Counted from the stretch's first letter, positions 43,851-56,700 are shown. The stretch: 64,000 bases of DNA from Xenoacremonium recifei (GCA_012184525.1 WOFQ01000040.1:1-64000), one strand, 5' to 3'. The notes: a model not told the origin generated them from the letters alone. Made by a program: numbers and translations.

Positions 43851-46640
43851 ATGTCCCCCCGCCGCAAGAAGAAGAAGGAGCCTAAAAGCTTCCGTATCAA
43901 CTTCCTCGGCCGCTGGCACCGTTACAAAGTCGACCAGGGCGTGGTCCTCCGCTGGATGGTCGAAGCTTGCGAGCGTGCGTGCGGCAAGACTCCTCCCGAA
44001 GGCCGCCCTATCCGTGTGGATGAGTTGCCGGCCTTTGCTCGAGCCCTCGTCGATAGCTGTCACACTTTGACTCTGACGGACCCGTATCCTTCCTTGCTGC
44101 ACGATGTCATCCGCGTGCGAACATCGGCGAACCGACACTTCTCAAACCTGGCTGACGCTAATGGAGATCCCGACCTCTTGGCCTGGGTCAAATCTAGTGG
44201 TAAGGTGCTCAAGGTCCTAAATAGGGTACTTGCCATCTTGATCGGAGAACCCACCGACACTCAAAAGTTCCCCCAAAAGTATGACCATGAGAAAATGTCC
44301 ACGGCAGAACTCAAAGACATGTTCAAACATGTAAACTTCGACGCCAAGCCTGAGTGCCTTGCTAAGTGCGTTGGTTGTAATGAATCCTCCTCTCCAACTA
44401 AGCAGTCACAGCCGCAGCCACAGATAGGGCATGCTGAGTGCGTTGGCGGTGGTGAATCCTCCTCCCCGACTAAGCGGAAGAAGGGGAAGAAGGGAAAGAA
44501 GGGGAAGAAGACGAGCCCCAGGACTTCGCCAGCCGGATCTCCTCCACAATCTCAGGCCAAATCAGTCCCGCAGCCGGTTCATCAAGCTGCTGGACCTTCT
44601 TCTGGCCTTCCTCCTCATCCCTATGCTCAGCACTTTACCGAGGACACAAAATTCCAAGGGGGTCGTACCAAAGACTGGGATAAGGATTATGCTCATTTGC
44701 GGGAGTGGACCAGAGAATCTGTACTCGAGGAGGATGCAGACCTCGACTACTACCTTCTCTGCCATTGCTACCTATCCGACTTCCACGAGGTCCGCCAGCA
44801 CGTGGCCGAGCTCTGGTGCGACTATTTCTATGATGACTCTAGGAATATCAACACTTTGGCCGTTGTCCATAACGCTGCCTGCGAGGTCTTCGTGTACATG
44901 GAGCGTGACTTCATGGAAGAGTTATCGAGACTCCGCCTAGACCCGGCCATCAAAAAGAGGCCTACGACCTTTGATGGATACCGCGATCTCCTAGGAATGC
45001 TATTGAAGGACCGCGGTACCGATCACGCCTCGTGCCCTTCTGGCGGAGATGACGATGAATGGGTCTTCGACGAGGAATTTTGGCACAACGAGCTCGATTG
45101 GATGGCTTTTGGCGGCTATACTGCATTCAAAGACCTCCAGACAATGTACTTCCCCCAGACCGAAACCATCAGCTCGACCTTTTCAACCAAACGTCGTTCG
45201 CCCAAGTATGGAGCAGTCTTCAACGAAGATTTGAGACAATTCTACAGGTTCATCACCCATTACATGTACGGCGAGGCCTCGCAGCTTTCAGCTATCAAGA
45301 GGGACTTCCACGAGCCTTCGATTCTCCCCGGTGAGCCCAATCATCAACTTTTCTTCCAGCAGCGTCTGGACAGTGCCGAACTCCCCTGTGCCGCCATTTG
45401 GACAACGCAACTATATCTGGACATGCGCAACATTCTTGAATACAAGGTCGCCGAGCCTTTCGATATACTGCATGAACACGCGAGCAAGGTAGAAATTCAA
45501 ATGGTCAATCTCATGAATGATCTGCAGCCGGTCGACCGGCGCTCGGGGACCACGATCCTACTGGCAAACATCCGTAGGTACATCCTAGATGATTGTTTGT
45601 GGGACGAGAAGAAGCAGAAGCTCCAGAAACTTGGTCTCCCCTACGCTGACCTTGAGAGGTTCTCGGCCCTCAAGTCCGACGCCGTCTGGTCTGGCATCCT
45701 GGACTTCCAAGTCCGCCTTTGGAGTATCGAGCTCGCCCTCGTCTGGCTTGAGTACGAGCCGGGCTTCCTGCGCGTCCTGAGCATGTACACACAGCTGGCC
45801 GGCGAAGAAACTTTTCCTAAATGGCCGCAGATGGAACACTTCGTCAGGCTGCACTCGGTCCGCGCCCTCCTCCACAGTTTGATGGGCAAAGACCCTTCCC
45901 TGCGTAGTGTCATCCAAGGCACGCGCGCGACCTCCCATTGCGTCTTCTGGAAAATGCTCGATTCGACCATCGAGTGCATCAGCAAGTTCCTACGGCGTTA
46001 CGGCGCGGACGCTGCCACGGGGGCGCGCCGTAACCGCTTCCGCATGGACTATGCGGAAGATTTGCGCCTGTTGCTGCAACAGACTCGCGCAAACAATGAC
46101 GCCTGGCGGCAGAGCCAGGACATCCGCAACGTCCGCAAGATAGAGAAAGGTCAGTTGCCCGCGATGCGGCCGACAGAAGCGCTGGATGTCGTGCACATGT
46201 ATGCGGATGATTTGTGCATGCATAACTTCAAGTTTGACTACTTTCACTTTTTGGACAATGTCAAGGTCATTTGCATGTTGCTGCCGCGGGAGCTGAGGGA
46301 CAGAGGCGTGATAGAATTCCGTGGAAATTGCCCGGATTGGGATTGGTTTGAGTTGATGGAGCGTCCGGATGCTGAAGATATCGTGAAGGAGGCATTCAGA
46401 GCGGCTTTGGAGAAGTGGGAGGTTGAGAAAAAGACCGATGAACCTAAAGATGTAGTTGATGAAGACGGAGAGCTGTCGGATATGTATGGAGTGACGGATG
46501 ATGAAGATGAAGAGATCGAGTATGGAGAGACGGAGAATGAAGATGGAGAGATGGATTCATATGGAGACACTGCGGATGAAGACGAAGATGGAGAGCCTAC
46601 GAATGGATATGGAGACACATCGGATGAGGACGGAAATTGA
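43851..46640 (+). CDS. DUF6604-like protein with acidic repeat tail
   Basis: An intronless 929-residue protein. The N-terminus (RWHRYKVDQGVVLRWMVEAC, then IRVDELPAFARALVDSC) matches the pattern of the fungal DUF6604 domain, which typically starts with a Y-K...WL helix. A Lys-rich GKKGKKGKK segment lies near residue 208. The middle 500 residues are helical, with many conserved-looking aromatic residues and no recognised motif. The last 55 residues are four acidic units, each starting at a Y-G-x-T. No function is known for DUF6604 proteins, which are expanded and variable in many Pezizomycotina. The start at 43851 (MSPRRKKKKEP) is favoured; 43782 is an in-frame alternative. A nuclear location is suggested only by the basic N-terminus. 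Confidence 0.75.
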   Translation: MSPRRKKKKEPKSFRINFLGRWHRYKVDQGVVLRWMVEACERACGKTPPEGRPIRVDELPAFARALVDSCHTLTLTDPYPSLLHDVIRVRTSANRHFSNLADANGDPDLLAWVKSSGKVLKVLNRVLAILIGEPTDTQKFPQKYDHEKMSTAELKDMFKHVNFDAKPECLAKCVGCNESSSPTKQSQPQPQIGHAECVGGGESSSPTKRKKGKKGKKGKKTSPRTSPAGSPPQSQAKSVPQPVHQAAGPSSGLPPHPYAQHFTEDTKFQGGRTKDWDKDYAHLREWTRESVLEEDADLDYYLLCHCYLSDFHEVRQHVAELWCDYFYDDSRNINTLAVVHNAACEVFVYMERDFMEELSRLRLDPAIKKRPTTFDGYRDLLGMLLKDRGTDHASCPSGGDDDEWVFDEEFWHNELDWMAFGGYTAFKDLQTMYFPQTETISSTFSTKRRSPKYGAVFNEDLRQFYRFITHYMYGEASQLSAIKRDFHEPSILPGEPNHQLFFQQRLDSAELPCAAIWTTQLYLDMRNILEYKVAEPFDILHEHASKVEIQMVNLMNDLQPVDRRSGTTILLANIRRYILDDCLWDEKKQKLQKLGLPYADLERFSALKSDAVWSGILDFQVRLWSIELALVWLEYEPGFLRVLSMYTQLAGEETFPKWPQMEHFVRLHSVRALLHSLMGKDPSLRSVIQGTRATSHCVFWKMLDSTIECISKFLRRYGADAATGARRNRFRMDYAEDLRLLLQQTRANNDAWRQSQDIRNVRKIEKGQLPAMRPTEALDVVHMYADDLCMHNFKFDYFHFLDNVKVICMLLPRELRDRGVIEFRGNCPDWDWFELMERPDAEDIVKEAFRAALEKWEVEKKTDEPKDVVDEDGELSDMYGVTDDEDEEIEYGETENEDGEMDSYGDTADEDEDGEPTNGYGDTSDEDGN
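46482..46640 (+). repeat. In-frame degenerate minisatellite in the DUF6604-like gene
   Basis: TATGGAG recurs at 46485, 46521, 46560 and 46608. Spacings of 36, 39 and 48 nt are all multiples of three. Each is followed by an ACxGxxGATGAAGA-like stretch encoding Y-G-x-T-x-E/D repeats. Confidence 0.7.
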
Positions 46641-47125
46641 AGAGAACTAGATAAGGATATATCGTCTTGTTTAGGTATTTGTTGGCTAGAGATGAAGGAT
46701 ATGGGTATTCTGGGATATGAGACAAGGGGATTTGAGATAAGCAAAAGGAGGGAATGGGATAAGGATTCAAGGGACCATGGAGATTTTCAACGTCACGACT
46801 CAGATACACGACACGGCTTTTTGGAATCTACTGGTCCCGGCGTTATATTTTTAATTGTTTACAATAAACACTGTCGCTTCTTCAACCTATATGCGGTCCA
46901 GAAAATTGACCCCTCGTGAGTTTTTACTTAGAATTGCGCGCAAAGTCTCGTCTCAAACAGGACTTCTATAGATGGTCAAATTTCCTATCCAAGGCACCCT
47001 TTTCTACATGCCACGAAATATACTAACAAAGCCCTCGCAAGACCCTACGATCATGCAATACCTCCTCTTCATCATCACCATCACCCATAACTCATCACCT
47101 CTATACCCAAACACCCGCTCCCCAT
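46641..47125. other. Convergent 3' intergenic region
   Basis: 3' flanks of the DUF6604-like gene (+) and the Hsp70-like gene (-). No gene is seen. Confidence 0.4.
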
Positions 47126-49260
47126 CTAATGAAACTCGGCCTCCACACGCCCATACCTCACGCCATCAACCTTCAACTCGAAGCCCAGGCCGGCGCTATC
47201 AACGATCATCTCGAGCGTGAAGTCGAGGTTATCGAACTCGACGCCGCGCGTGGTGGTCAGCCGGGTGAACAGGCTGCGCGGCACGGCATTGAGGTCCGTG
47301 GTGAGGGTGCACACGTGGATCAGGTCGCGCGTGTATGCGGCGGGCGGCTCGTCGGCGTCGCAGGCGATGAGGTCGTCGGTGACGAGGAGGGATTGGCCGG
47401 GGCGGAAGTTGCGGGTGTAGTGGAAGGCGATGGGGGAGAGGGGGGAGAGGGCCTCGCCCTGGATGGGGGATATTAGTTGTTGGTTCGGGGAGAGCAGAAG
47501 GGGGTGAGACGAACCTTGGCGATGTGCCATTGCATGCGGTCGGATACCATCCAGCGCTCCCACAGGGGTGACCAGTACCGCTCGCTAACTGAATGCTTCT
47601 CTTCGTCGTACACCGTCGCATACGATGTACCATAGTGCATCCTCGCCTTTCTCGAGATGACCATATTGCCCTCCAAACCGCGCAGAACAGCTCCTCGCAC
47701 TACAGCCGTCCAGGCATACACTGGCTGCATCACCTCGATAGACCCCGCCTCCTGAGTGGCACTCGCCGTGGCATGCGTTGGCCTCTCACTGTAAGGAGGC
47801 GGCGCCGCGCTCGTAAAGTGCCCCTTCAGGCGGCGGTACAGATAGTCGCTCTGTCCGAAACCGCCCACGAGGACAATGCCGGATACGATGCCACCCTTGG
47901 CGCGGAGTCCGTCGACTTGGCCCTGGACCAGATCGCACACCTCTTTGACCACGGGCTCGAAGATTTCCTTGACCTGGTCTCCTGTCATAACGAGGAAACC
48001 CGAGTCGAGTCCAGCGTCTTCGTCATCGGGAAGACCAGGAAAACTAAACCGTCAGCATATCTAGGCCTCTTAGGGAGGTGCTTACAGAGTGGCTTACGGG
48101 ACGTTAACCTCTTGATGCTCATCCTCGTTGAAATTCCTCTTGACAAACTCTTCAAAGTATCGCAGCCCCATCTGCCATGTCTTGCCCTTCTTAGTCTTCA
48201 TCTCGTCGAACCGAGCCTGGCCCAGTCGATTCTTGACATGCTCCTCAAATCGGTAGTTCAGGAACGCACTCCCACAGAGACCGCCCGTTCCTACGGCAGA
48301 CTCTTCCACTCGCAGCGGTTTTAGAGACATGATCTTGTATGCGATCAAACTAGCTTGTTGTTAGCATAGGCCACAATGGCTTGGAAACTTGACTCACTCA
48401 ACGGTACCACCTCCTGCATCACACACGATAAAGTTGTCACCCACGTTGAGATGATTCGGCTGAATAGCCTTGAGCGTGTACACAGCCGCCGCCTCAGGCT
48501 CACTGATCATCTGAATCTCCGACCTACTCCCCATGCCGGCTCGCTCAGCAGCCTGCAGCGTCGTATTCTTTGCCGCATCGCTCCAGACGGCCGGACAGGT
48601 CAGCACAAACTCGACCTTGGTGGACGCCATGAACGACTCGCCGTAGCGGCGCGTCAGCGTGTCCATGGTGTGCTTGTAGATCTGCGTCAGGTAGTCGCTC
48701 ACGGCGTCCAGCACGTTCTTGTTGAAGCGCTTCAGCTGGGCCGCCGTGTCCAGCCGGCTCACGTAGAAGGGCAGGTTCTGCGAGCGGTCCAGGAACAGCT
48801 TGATGCAGCGCAGCCGCGACTCCTCGGGCTTGAACTGGAAGCCCCATTTGGCAGTTGGCGTGGTGCCGGCGGGCGCATTGGGCGGGAAGCTGTAGGCGAT
48901 CTCGGTCGGCACCTTGTCCGACGTGATGCCGTTGCCGCCGGGCCAGGTCTTGATGATTTCTATGTCATCGGGGGTGGAAGTGTACACCGCAGCGACACTG
49001 GTTGCGAGTCAGCCAGTCAGTCATGATGGTCTGGTCTGAGTCGCAACTCAACCCAACTCAACTCACCCTGAGAAGGTGGTGCCAAAGTCAACGCCGACAA
49101 TCAAGCGGTCGCTGATCGGGGGCTGCTCGCGCGTCGGCTCCCGCACCGGGCCGTTGATTGCCTCTGTCGAGCTGGGCGGCGTGTAGCTGGTGAAGTAGTT
49201 GCGGCTGTCCTGGTTGCGGCGGCTGCTGGAGCTGGGCCGCAGGGGGAGGTTGAGATTCAT
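47126..49260 (-). CDS. Hsp70-like ATPase (HSPA12-type fungal family)
   Basis: Five exons close to 635 residues: 49260-49067, 48997-48398, 48349-48098, 48043-47515 and 47458-47126. Introns are 69, 48, 54 and 56 bp. Actin-like ATPase landmarks are present: phosphate-1 VGVDFGTTFSG (about 55-65), TCPAVWSDAAKNTTLQAAERAG, SEPEAAAVYTL, phosphate-2 CDAGGGTVDLIAYKI and the adenosine segment GIVLVGGFGQSDYLYRRL. The N-terminus is disordered (PSSSSRR, TPPSS). The C-terminal third is not a canonical Hsp70 peptide-binding domain, and there is no EEVD end. This matches the large HSPA12/'Hsp70-like' group in filamentous fungi, with proposed links to heterokaryon incompatibility and stress but no defined client. 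The start was chosen at MNLNLPLRPS; an upstream in-frame ATG at 49380 would extend it. Confidence 0.88.
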
Positions 49261-51375
49261 GGTGGTTATCAGTGAGACAGCAGGAGGAGTTGCATCGTCT
49301 TGAATTGAAACGGGTGATGAGATGCAGACCCAAGAGTCGGAGATGTTGTTGAAGCTGGCGGTGATGAAGTGTCGTCTCACCTGCTCATCACAGACATGAC
49401 CCCCCAGGCTTCTGCCTCGCGCGCGCAGCCGATCTGGCCTCTCGCAATGCCTTCCAGAAACAAACCCTCTCTAACCAAGATCCCTTGCAGCGGCAGCGAG
49501 GGGCAGACAAGACAAGGGGTAATACGCGGTGTGCTTGCAGCCAGCAAGAATGGCAGGATATAAATGGCTGCCTGGGATGTCGTCGATCGGATGCTCAGGT
49601 CGAGGTGCTGAGCGAGTCTCTCCCCTCCATCCCCATCGTACTAAATACGGTAAGACACCCCGCCATGCAAATCCGCTGCTCCTTCCCCCCTCCAAACGAG
49701 CCGCCCGCGCACGTGACCGCCAGGAACGCCTAACAATTGACGGCTGGCGCTGCGCCTCCGAGCCACACTCTAGCAACTCCGTAATAAACAGTCAAACTGT
49801 CACCCAGCCCAGCGGACCTTTCTACCGGGAATCCTTCGGGGAATATACGGGCGTTTGCTTCTCCATTCTCAGGGCTTAGCTGGTAGTCGCAGCCTCGTTC
49901 CCACCGCGCAACGTCATCAACCATCCCTTGTCCGGCCGCCGTCAAAAAGGCCCCAGGCATCCAACTTGAGTAGCCTGGCTAGATTACACAAATAGCTTAT
50001 CGACTCCGTATTAATTGTTTAGGCAAGTCTTGACAATAAAACCTCACCCAATGGGCAACCAACATCAGTTTCTGCTCCAATGGGCAGGCAAAAGTATATA
50101 CTAGGTATATAGTGAGATGGTTGTCAATTCCAAACACCCGACATCCGATAATCCAATAGTTCCCCTTACACAAACACCTTAATAAACCATCTTATAGCTC
50201 CCTCGAAGCTCTTAGTTGAATCGCAATGTTATAGTGAACCAGGGGGCCAAAGAATGGAACAGTCAAAGCGCCAGGTTAAACACTCATGAGACATGAGATT
50301 CTTCATCTCTCCCTACTGACCCATCCACTCACTAGTCTAGTCTCAATGCCACGAGCATGACCCAGATCGTTCATCCCATGCCATGATTCTGCATCGTTCG
50401 ATCGTAGTATACGCTCATCTGGACCGGCATAGCACTAACATATCACACACAGCAATGGAGAAGAAGTCATTTCATTTCTTCTTGAATTACAGTCCGTCTC
50501 TTGCCGACTACTTCGTCTCCTCCCCTGCTGCCTGAGAGTGATCTCGCCCAGCAATAAGATCGCCATCCTAAGATATTATATATATACTGAGATAGTTATC
50601 GGCCGTTATATTTCAAACTATCAGTCCGGCATCCTGGCCTGAGATCTCGCCATCTAGAAAGGAAAAGAAGCCAGAAACAAGGACGCCTCAACGTCTTCCA
50701 GCTCCAGCGTGGGGTAATAATAGTAAATGATATGCTCGCTGGTTCTTTTTTACAACATGTCTGCGACTAGACGTCGACGTCCCCGTCTCCGACGTTCCCC
50801 GTGAACGTTCATATTCAACCCTTTTCTGTAATAAATCGCAGTAAAAAGAACAGAAGCAAAGGTTGGTCATACCCAACCAGCATCCCCTCCCAAAACTCCA
50901 ACCCATCCTCTTATAGTATAGAGTTAACAAAAGAAACAAAGGAAAATCTCGGTAATAGTCGAGTGAAATCGCGGTCGTTTTGCTTCAAGCTGTGCTTCGC
51001 CTGTCTCGGTCTATAGGGGGTATTTGATACTCGGAGGCGTCTCAAAGATCCGAATGAAAGAATAATGAAGATGTAATAATGAAGGAGCAGTAGGCGGCGC
51101 AGTCTTTGGCCGGGTATTGAGGCAAAAATGTCGAGGGCGCTGAATGGAAGCGAATAAATATGTATAGCCAAAAATCGGAAGTGTGCCGGAATGAGGGAAA
51201 AGATCAGGAAGATAAAGAAGAAAAATCCGCCCGTAAAGTGACGATAAATGAGAGTATTGTATCTCAGCCCAACACCAAACACCGTGACCATGCGAGATAG
51301 TACATAAAAATCAACTTTTTTCTTTCCACTCCAAGGGGGAGGGGGCACGTTGTCATAGCAAAAGTGTCCCCAATA
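49261..51375. other. Intergenic, Hsp70-like promoter and Ime2 3' flank
   Basis: 2.1 kb without a supportable gene. The part from about 49980 to 50700 is AT-rich. Short frames overlap on both strands. The right end is probably the 3' UTR of the kinase gene. Confidence 0.4.
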
Positions 51376-53781
51376 TTAGATGCGGTTGCCCGCAGCCCAG
51401 ATGCTGGCCGCTGCAGAGGCGGCCCACTCGCTTTCCTCGTATGGCGGTGTAGGCCACTTGTACTGGGCCTCGGGCTTCTTCAGGTCGAGGGGCTTGGGTG
51501 TCACAGCCTCGTGGCCGTCCGCAAACAGGACCTGGTTGCCACTGGCAGAGGGTGACGGGGTGGGATACGGATTCGTCAGCCCCAGGTTACTCGCAGATTG
51601 CCTCAGGGGCTTTGTGTTCCCGTCCATGCGCTTCATTGCCCGCTGAGTCGATGCGAGGACCTCGTCCAGGAGTTCGTCCTCCTCATCAGGAGCCTCGTAC
51701 TGTTGGGCTCCGTAGGCCGCCTGGGCGCGTCGTGTGCGGCTTGAGATGGGTCCTGCCCGAGCAGCACCGATGAGGTTGTCAACAGATCGCGCCTGGTGTT
51801 GAGGCAGTGAGTGGTGTCGCTTCAGGTTGCTGCTAGGTGACATGGAGTGGCTGGGCGGGATTGGGGGCCGCGAATCCAAATTGTTCTGCACGTCCCGAAG
51901 CGCCTTGTCCAAAGACTCATAAACCTCGGACTTGGGCACCGGGACCTGCTGGTAGCTCTGGTCGATGACCATGGACGATCGGTTGCTTGCCCACGGGCCG
52001 CAGCCGGCCTGAGCCTCAATGTCATCATATGCCGGTGACACAGGCGTCTGGTGTCGTCCTGAGAACCGCCTAGCGCGTTTCCGGAGGTGTGAGAAGAATG
52101 ACTCCTTCTGACCACTGGGTGGTGAGGCGAGGCCCGAGTTGCCATTGAGGGCGCGCTCAGCCTGCTGGCGGTGCATTTCTGTGTAGTTGTTGGTGCTCGA
52201 GGCAACAGACAGTTGTCGGCCAAGCTTCTTCGTCTTCTCCTGGCCGCGTCCGTTAGCGTAAGAATCGTTGTATCCCTGGTTGGCGCGGGCAGTTACAGCA
52301 TCGGAAAGCGGCGAAATGGGCCGGATCGTGGGGAGAATAGGCATGGGTGCCACGTTGGATGGGCCATTTGTCCAGGTAGTTCTCTTTCCAGCGGCAGGTC
52401 GTTGTTTCGTGGCGGTTGTGATTTCCGCACTCGTCGCCGCGTGTACGGGAGCTGGCCGGGGAGCGCTGGTGTCCTTGGTCAGGGTCTGGGTCGAAACCGT
52501 CTCTGGGATTTCCGAACGCCCGATGAGGCTCTTGCGGAACCAAGATTGCTTGGTCGACGTCGGCGTCGTGGTAGCTGAGTCCTTCGAGCTGCGGCCCAAA
52601 TCCGATTGCTTGCGGCCCAGTATCCTTGAGGCAGACGACTTGGGTCGCATCGGGTCAACGGCGTCGACGAAGTACTCGTGAGCGATGGCCTGGGTCGAGG
52701 TCGGTCGGTTCTTCGGATCCCACATCAGGCACCAGGTAACGAAGTGAGCCAGAGCCGGCGGCCACTGCGGCGTTTGAAGGATCGTGTCCATAGCGTGTGG
52801 TGCCATCTTGGGGAACGAGAAACCCAGCTTTCCAGCCAGCCTCGTGCCTTCCCTCCAGTCTCCTCCGCCAACACGAACACCAGCCTTGTTGTACCAGTTT
52901 CCAGGGCTGCCCATAATTTCACATACCCGCCACACCTGATCCACCTCATTTCCACCAGGGAAGAGAGGCTTGAGGGTAGCAATCTCAACGGCCATAGCGC
53001 CAACAGCCCAGATGTCTACAGGCGCAGAATATTCTCCTGCTCGTAGGAGAACTTCGGGAGCTCGGTACCATCTCGTCGATACGTACGTGGTGTAGGGAAG
53101 CTTGGAGTGCGTCTCTCGAGCAAGACCAAAGTCGGCGATCTTGACGGTGTAGTTGGGAGGCGTCGAGGGCGGCGTGACGAGGGCTGAGTATCGTCGGAAA
53201 GAGTTGCCCGAGTCGTGATGAGATGATGTTGAGACGAGAATGTTTTCGGGTTTGATGTCGCGGTGGAAGAAGTGGTGTGAGTGGATGTGCTCGAGGCCTT
53301 GCATGATCTGGTAGAGGATGCTCTTTACGCTCGCGTTGTCAAGGACCTTGTGGTCGCGCGCCTTCATTAGCTGATAGAGGTTGCCCTCCATGTATTCCAT
53401 GCAGATGTGAAGCTTCTTGCTGTAGGGGTCCAGGAAAATGTCGAGCGCGGGAACCAGGTGGGGATGCTGAGGTAGTGTGCGCAGGAAGACGACCTCACGG
53501 AGCTCCAGGCACGGGCCGAAGGACTCGAAGGTCTTCTTCATCGTCTTGATGGCAACCTACAGAGCACAGGTTAGGGAGCTGTCGTGCAGCCAGTGCCTGG
53601 TAACGTCGCAACTTACCACTGTTCCACGGCGGGCAACATTGGCGCCCGCTGTCCGGACCCTGCCCAGGACGACACTTCCGAAGCTTCCATCGCCGATTTC
53701 CTTGAGTACTTCAAACCGGTCTTCAAGCGCCAGCTGCGCACCGGATGCTGATCGATGAGTTAAGTCGCTGACGACCGTCAT
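51376..53781 (-). CDS. ime2: Ime2-type meiotic protein kinase
   Basis: Two exons, 53781-53617 and 53556-51376, with a 60-bp phase-0 intron, encode 781 residues. Kinase landmarks: IGDGSFG at about 29-35, VAIK with Lys59, HRDIKPEN at 153-160, DFG at 197-199, a T-T-Y activation loop at 211-213 (TxY as in MAPK/Ime2/MAK/ICK kinases), and APE at 221-223. A 30-residue Ser/Thr/Pro-rich insert separates HRD and DFG. The roughly 450-residue C-terminal region is Ser/Pro/Gln-rich. Yeast Ime2 drives pre-meiotic S phase and meiosis; relatives in Aspergillus and Neurospora influence sexual or protoperithecial development, often in a light-dependent way. All catalytic residues are present. Its upstream intergenic region is unusually long (7.7 kb). 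Confidence 0.93.
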
Positions 53782-56700
53782 TTCGTCGAGCTGTGATTAC
53801 GAGGTCGGACCTCGAACGAGAGAGGGTGTTGTGAACGAGGGCAAGCTGAAAGCCTCTACGCAAATAGGTCAGGTTTGACGTTGATATAGGCGTGGCTGCC
53901 ATCCACCTGCGAGGTACAATACCTATTCAAGGCCAAACAATGGAGCTCTATCGAAGAGCTGGAAATTGGTTTACCGTTGCATTCAGGGTGAGGCTGCGTT
54001 GAGGATCGGACGAGTAGCGAATGAGGCGAGGGTGAGGCGTAAATGCACCCAGCAAAGCAAACAAACTGCAGCTCAGTCGGACTGTCTGTCTCTGCGATGG
54101 CCGGCAGGCGTCGTCGGGAGTGTGAGTTGGGAACGAGAGTTGTCGTATGAGAAGAGAGGTTCGAACGACCTGACCGGGAGAAGGTTGACAGAGCAGAACA
54201 GAACAGCGCAGGGTCCAACAGTAAAAGGAGTGACTGAGGTGAGGGTGATTGCTGAGTGGATGGATTCGATAATAACGAGCAAAAAGGAGAGAGATGCGAA
54301 AGCTCTTCGCTTGGGCTTGGGCTTGGGCTGGCTCTTTCGGGGGGGCCCAGGTTAAGTCCAGTCCAGGTCCAGGGGGGAGTGGCTTGAACCCGCCGATCGG
54401 GGAAGGATCCTCAGGCCACTAGTGCTTCGATGCCCCCGGCTGTTCTCTCACAGCGCTGGATGATGAAGGCGTTCGGGGCGGCGATGCGGTGATGGAGAGG
54501 GCGGTCTCCGGGGCGAGGCTGAGAGGTGAATGGAAGAGGGAAAAGTGAAGGAGAGGGGGGGAGGAAGGAAGGGGAGGGAGAAGGTGATGATGAGGTGAGG
54601 AGGGATGTCTAGCGATGCAAGAGCGTGCAGAACGCAGAAGCAGCCGGGCAGGGTGAGACTTCCTTGCCTGAGCTCTCCCGGCCTCTGAAAGGATACCCCC
54701 CCAGCAGGGCCGCGCAGGGCAGGGCAGGCGCAGGGCATGATGGAAGGGGCCGGGGGGGTGCGTGAGCGGCGATGGCGCAGTGGAGTGCAACCCGACCCGA
54801 CAGTGGACAGGCCAGTCCAGGGCAGCCCGTAATGGAGGTCGAAGCCCCGGTGGAAGCCCCAGAAGAAGAAATCCTCCTCCACTGACAAGCGGTACCTCGC
54901 CGCAAGTACAACTCACGGCCAGCGAGAAGTACCTTTCTGAGGGGACTTTTTGTCACCCGCTTCCACGTTTCTTTTCTTGCTTCTGGCCGCTTTCCCTTTC
55001 CTTTCTTTTTTTGGCCCTCCATCCCTGCTCAGCGGGCTTTTGGGTTCTTTCCCTTGCAGACGGGCGGCGCTCCAGGCCATGCGAGACGGGACGGCAGCTC
55101 AGCCCAGCGTTACAGGCACTCAGTCGCCTCTGCCAGGTCGCTCGCCGTCACTCGATCGCTGTCCACCACCGATTCATCGCAGTGGAGGAGAGACATTCAG
55201 TTACATACGCCGCACTGCACATGATACACGGCACAAGGGAGACAAAGAGGCGGCAAGGGCGAGGGGGGATTCCAGGTTAGATCGGGTCGGCCGGTACGTG
55301 GGGAATTCCCAAGCATGTGGGTGATGCCCGCTCAGCTGTGAAGCTCTGTGAACAAGCTCTCAAGCTTCAAGCTCGCTCGATGCGGGCGACAAGGTCCAGG
55401 GAAAGTCGAAGCCGCAGGGCCTCTTCATGAGGGGTTACTGTGCGCCCGCATTTTCCCGCATCAGAGAACATTGCTGTGTGGTTCGTCGTCCAGGCCCTCA
55501 TCAGTGAAGACGAGATGAGATGCCCTTCTTCACATCCTGTAACCTCCACAAGCCCAGGGCTGCCCCTAGCGCCGAGCATGAATCGAAGCCGTCGGGAAAT
55601 TCACAGCGTTGCATTGGGGAAGTGATTGAGACGGCCTCCCACCGACTTCCAAATCCAAAACGACAGCGCGTCTACCGACAGAGTGCCGTCCCAGAGATTG
55701 ACTCTTCCCAGGGCAGACAGGGTTTCCAACATCTCCTGGGAACCACACGAACGGCCCAGGAGGCGACGCTAGCAGGTCCCTTTCAAGGGCTGCCGACGGC
55801 AAACGATGCCCAAGAAGCCCACCGCGACCTCTCTCAGTGACAGTCACTGAAACGCCAGACGATGGTCTCTTTTTGTCGCCGCTGTAACCCAGTCAAATTG
55901 GCAGAGACGAGAACGACATCCCAGGGGCCCGGCCAATTTGCACGGGCGGATCACAAGCCCCTCCCCCGGTGCGTGATGCCAGGGTCTCGCTGATTGAATG
56001 GCAGTCAACGAGATGAGGCCGCAATCTATCTCGCTCCGGGCGAAATTGGCGTGAACAGCCCAGCAAGCACAGAGGTCCCTGATGATGGTTCTCATCCCCC
56101 ATCCCAGCGCCGTCCTTCTGGCCTTCTCTCACGCGGCAGCATCGGCGGTACCTTTCCACTTTTTGCATCCTCAACAGCCCATTCACCCAGAGCCAAGGCT
56201 AGATGTACCGCTCGCTTGGCTCTTGACTTCGCGATAGAATGCCAACGCAGCAATACAGGCGATCCGGCCCCGTCGCGACAGTTCCCATTCGGCGAGGCGG
56301 GCATCTCGGATGGGCGGCTGGGGGTCTGACTTCCACGGCTTTGCACTGTGCTTGATGTGCCAGTGATGATCAAATGGGTAAAAGAGGGTCGTGTCGGTCG
56401 CTTCGCACCTCTTCACTTTTGGCATCTCTGGAGGGCCCTTCATGTCCAGCGCCTCGGGGCGCATGAATTGGCTTCCGGGTTCCCTCTCCCCTCCACCCCT
56501 CTTCGTTTCATTATCAAGAGAGCTTCAGATCCTATCCAAGGCTGGTTCAGGTTTGGCGCTGTCGCCAGGCCACGCTCTGGTGGCCGGGTCGCCGCTGGGG
56601 TCCCGTAGCCTAATGAAATTGGATTCCCGACACTTCAAGAAGCCAGTGCTGGTGCTCACGATGACGGTGGAGAGGGATTAGCCAGTGGACACGCTCCGAA

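Noticed and set aside
54159..54175. Possible Pol III B-box (GGTTCGAAC)
   Set aside because: No acceptor stem, A-box or anticodon arm can be folded around it.
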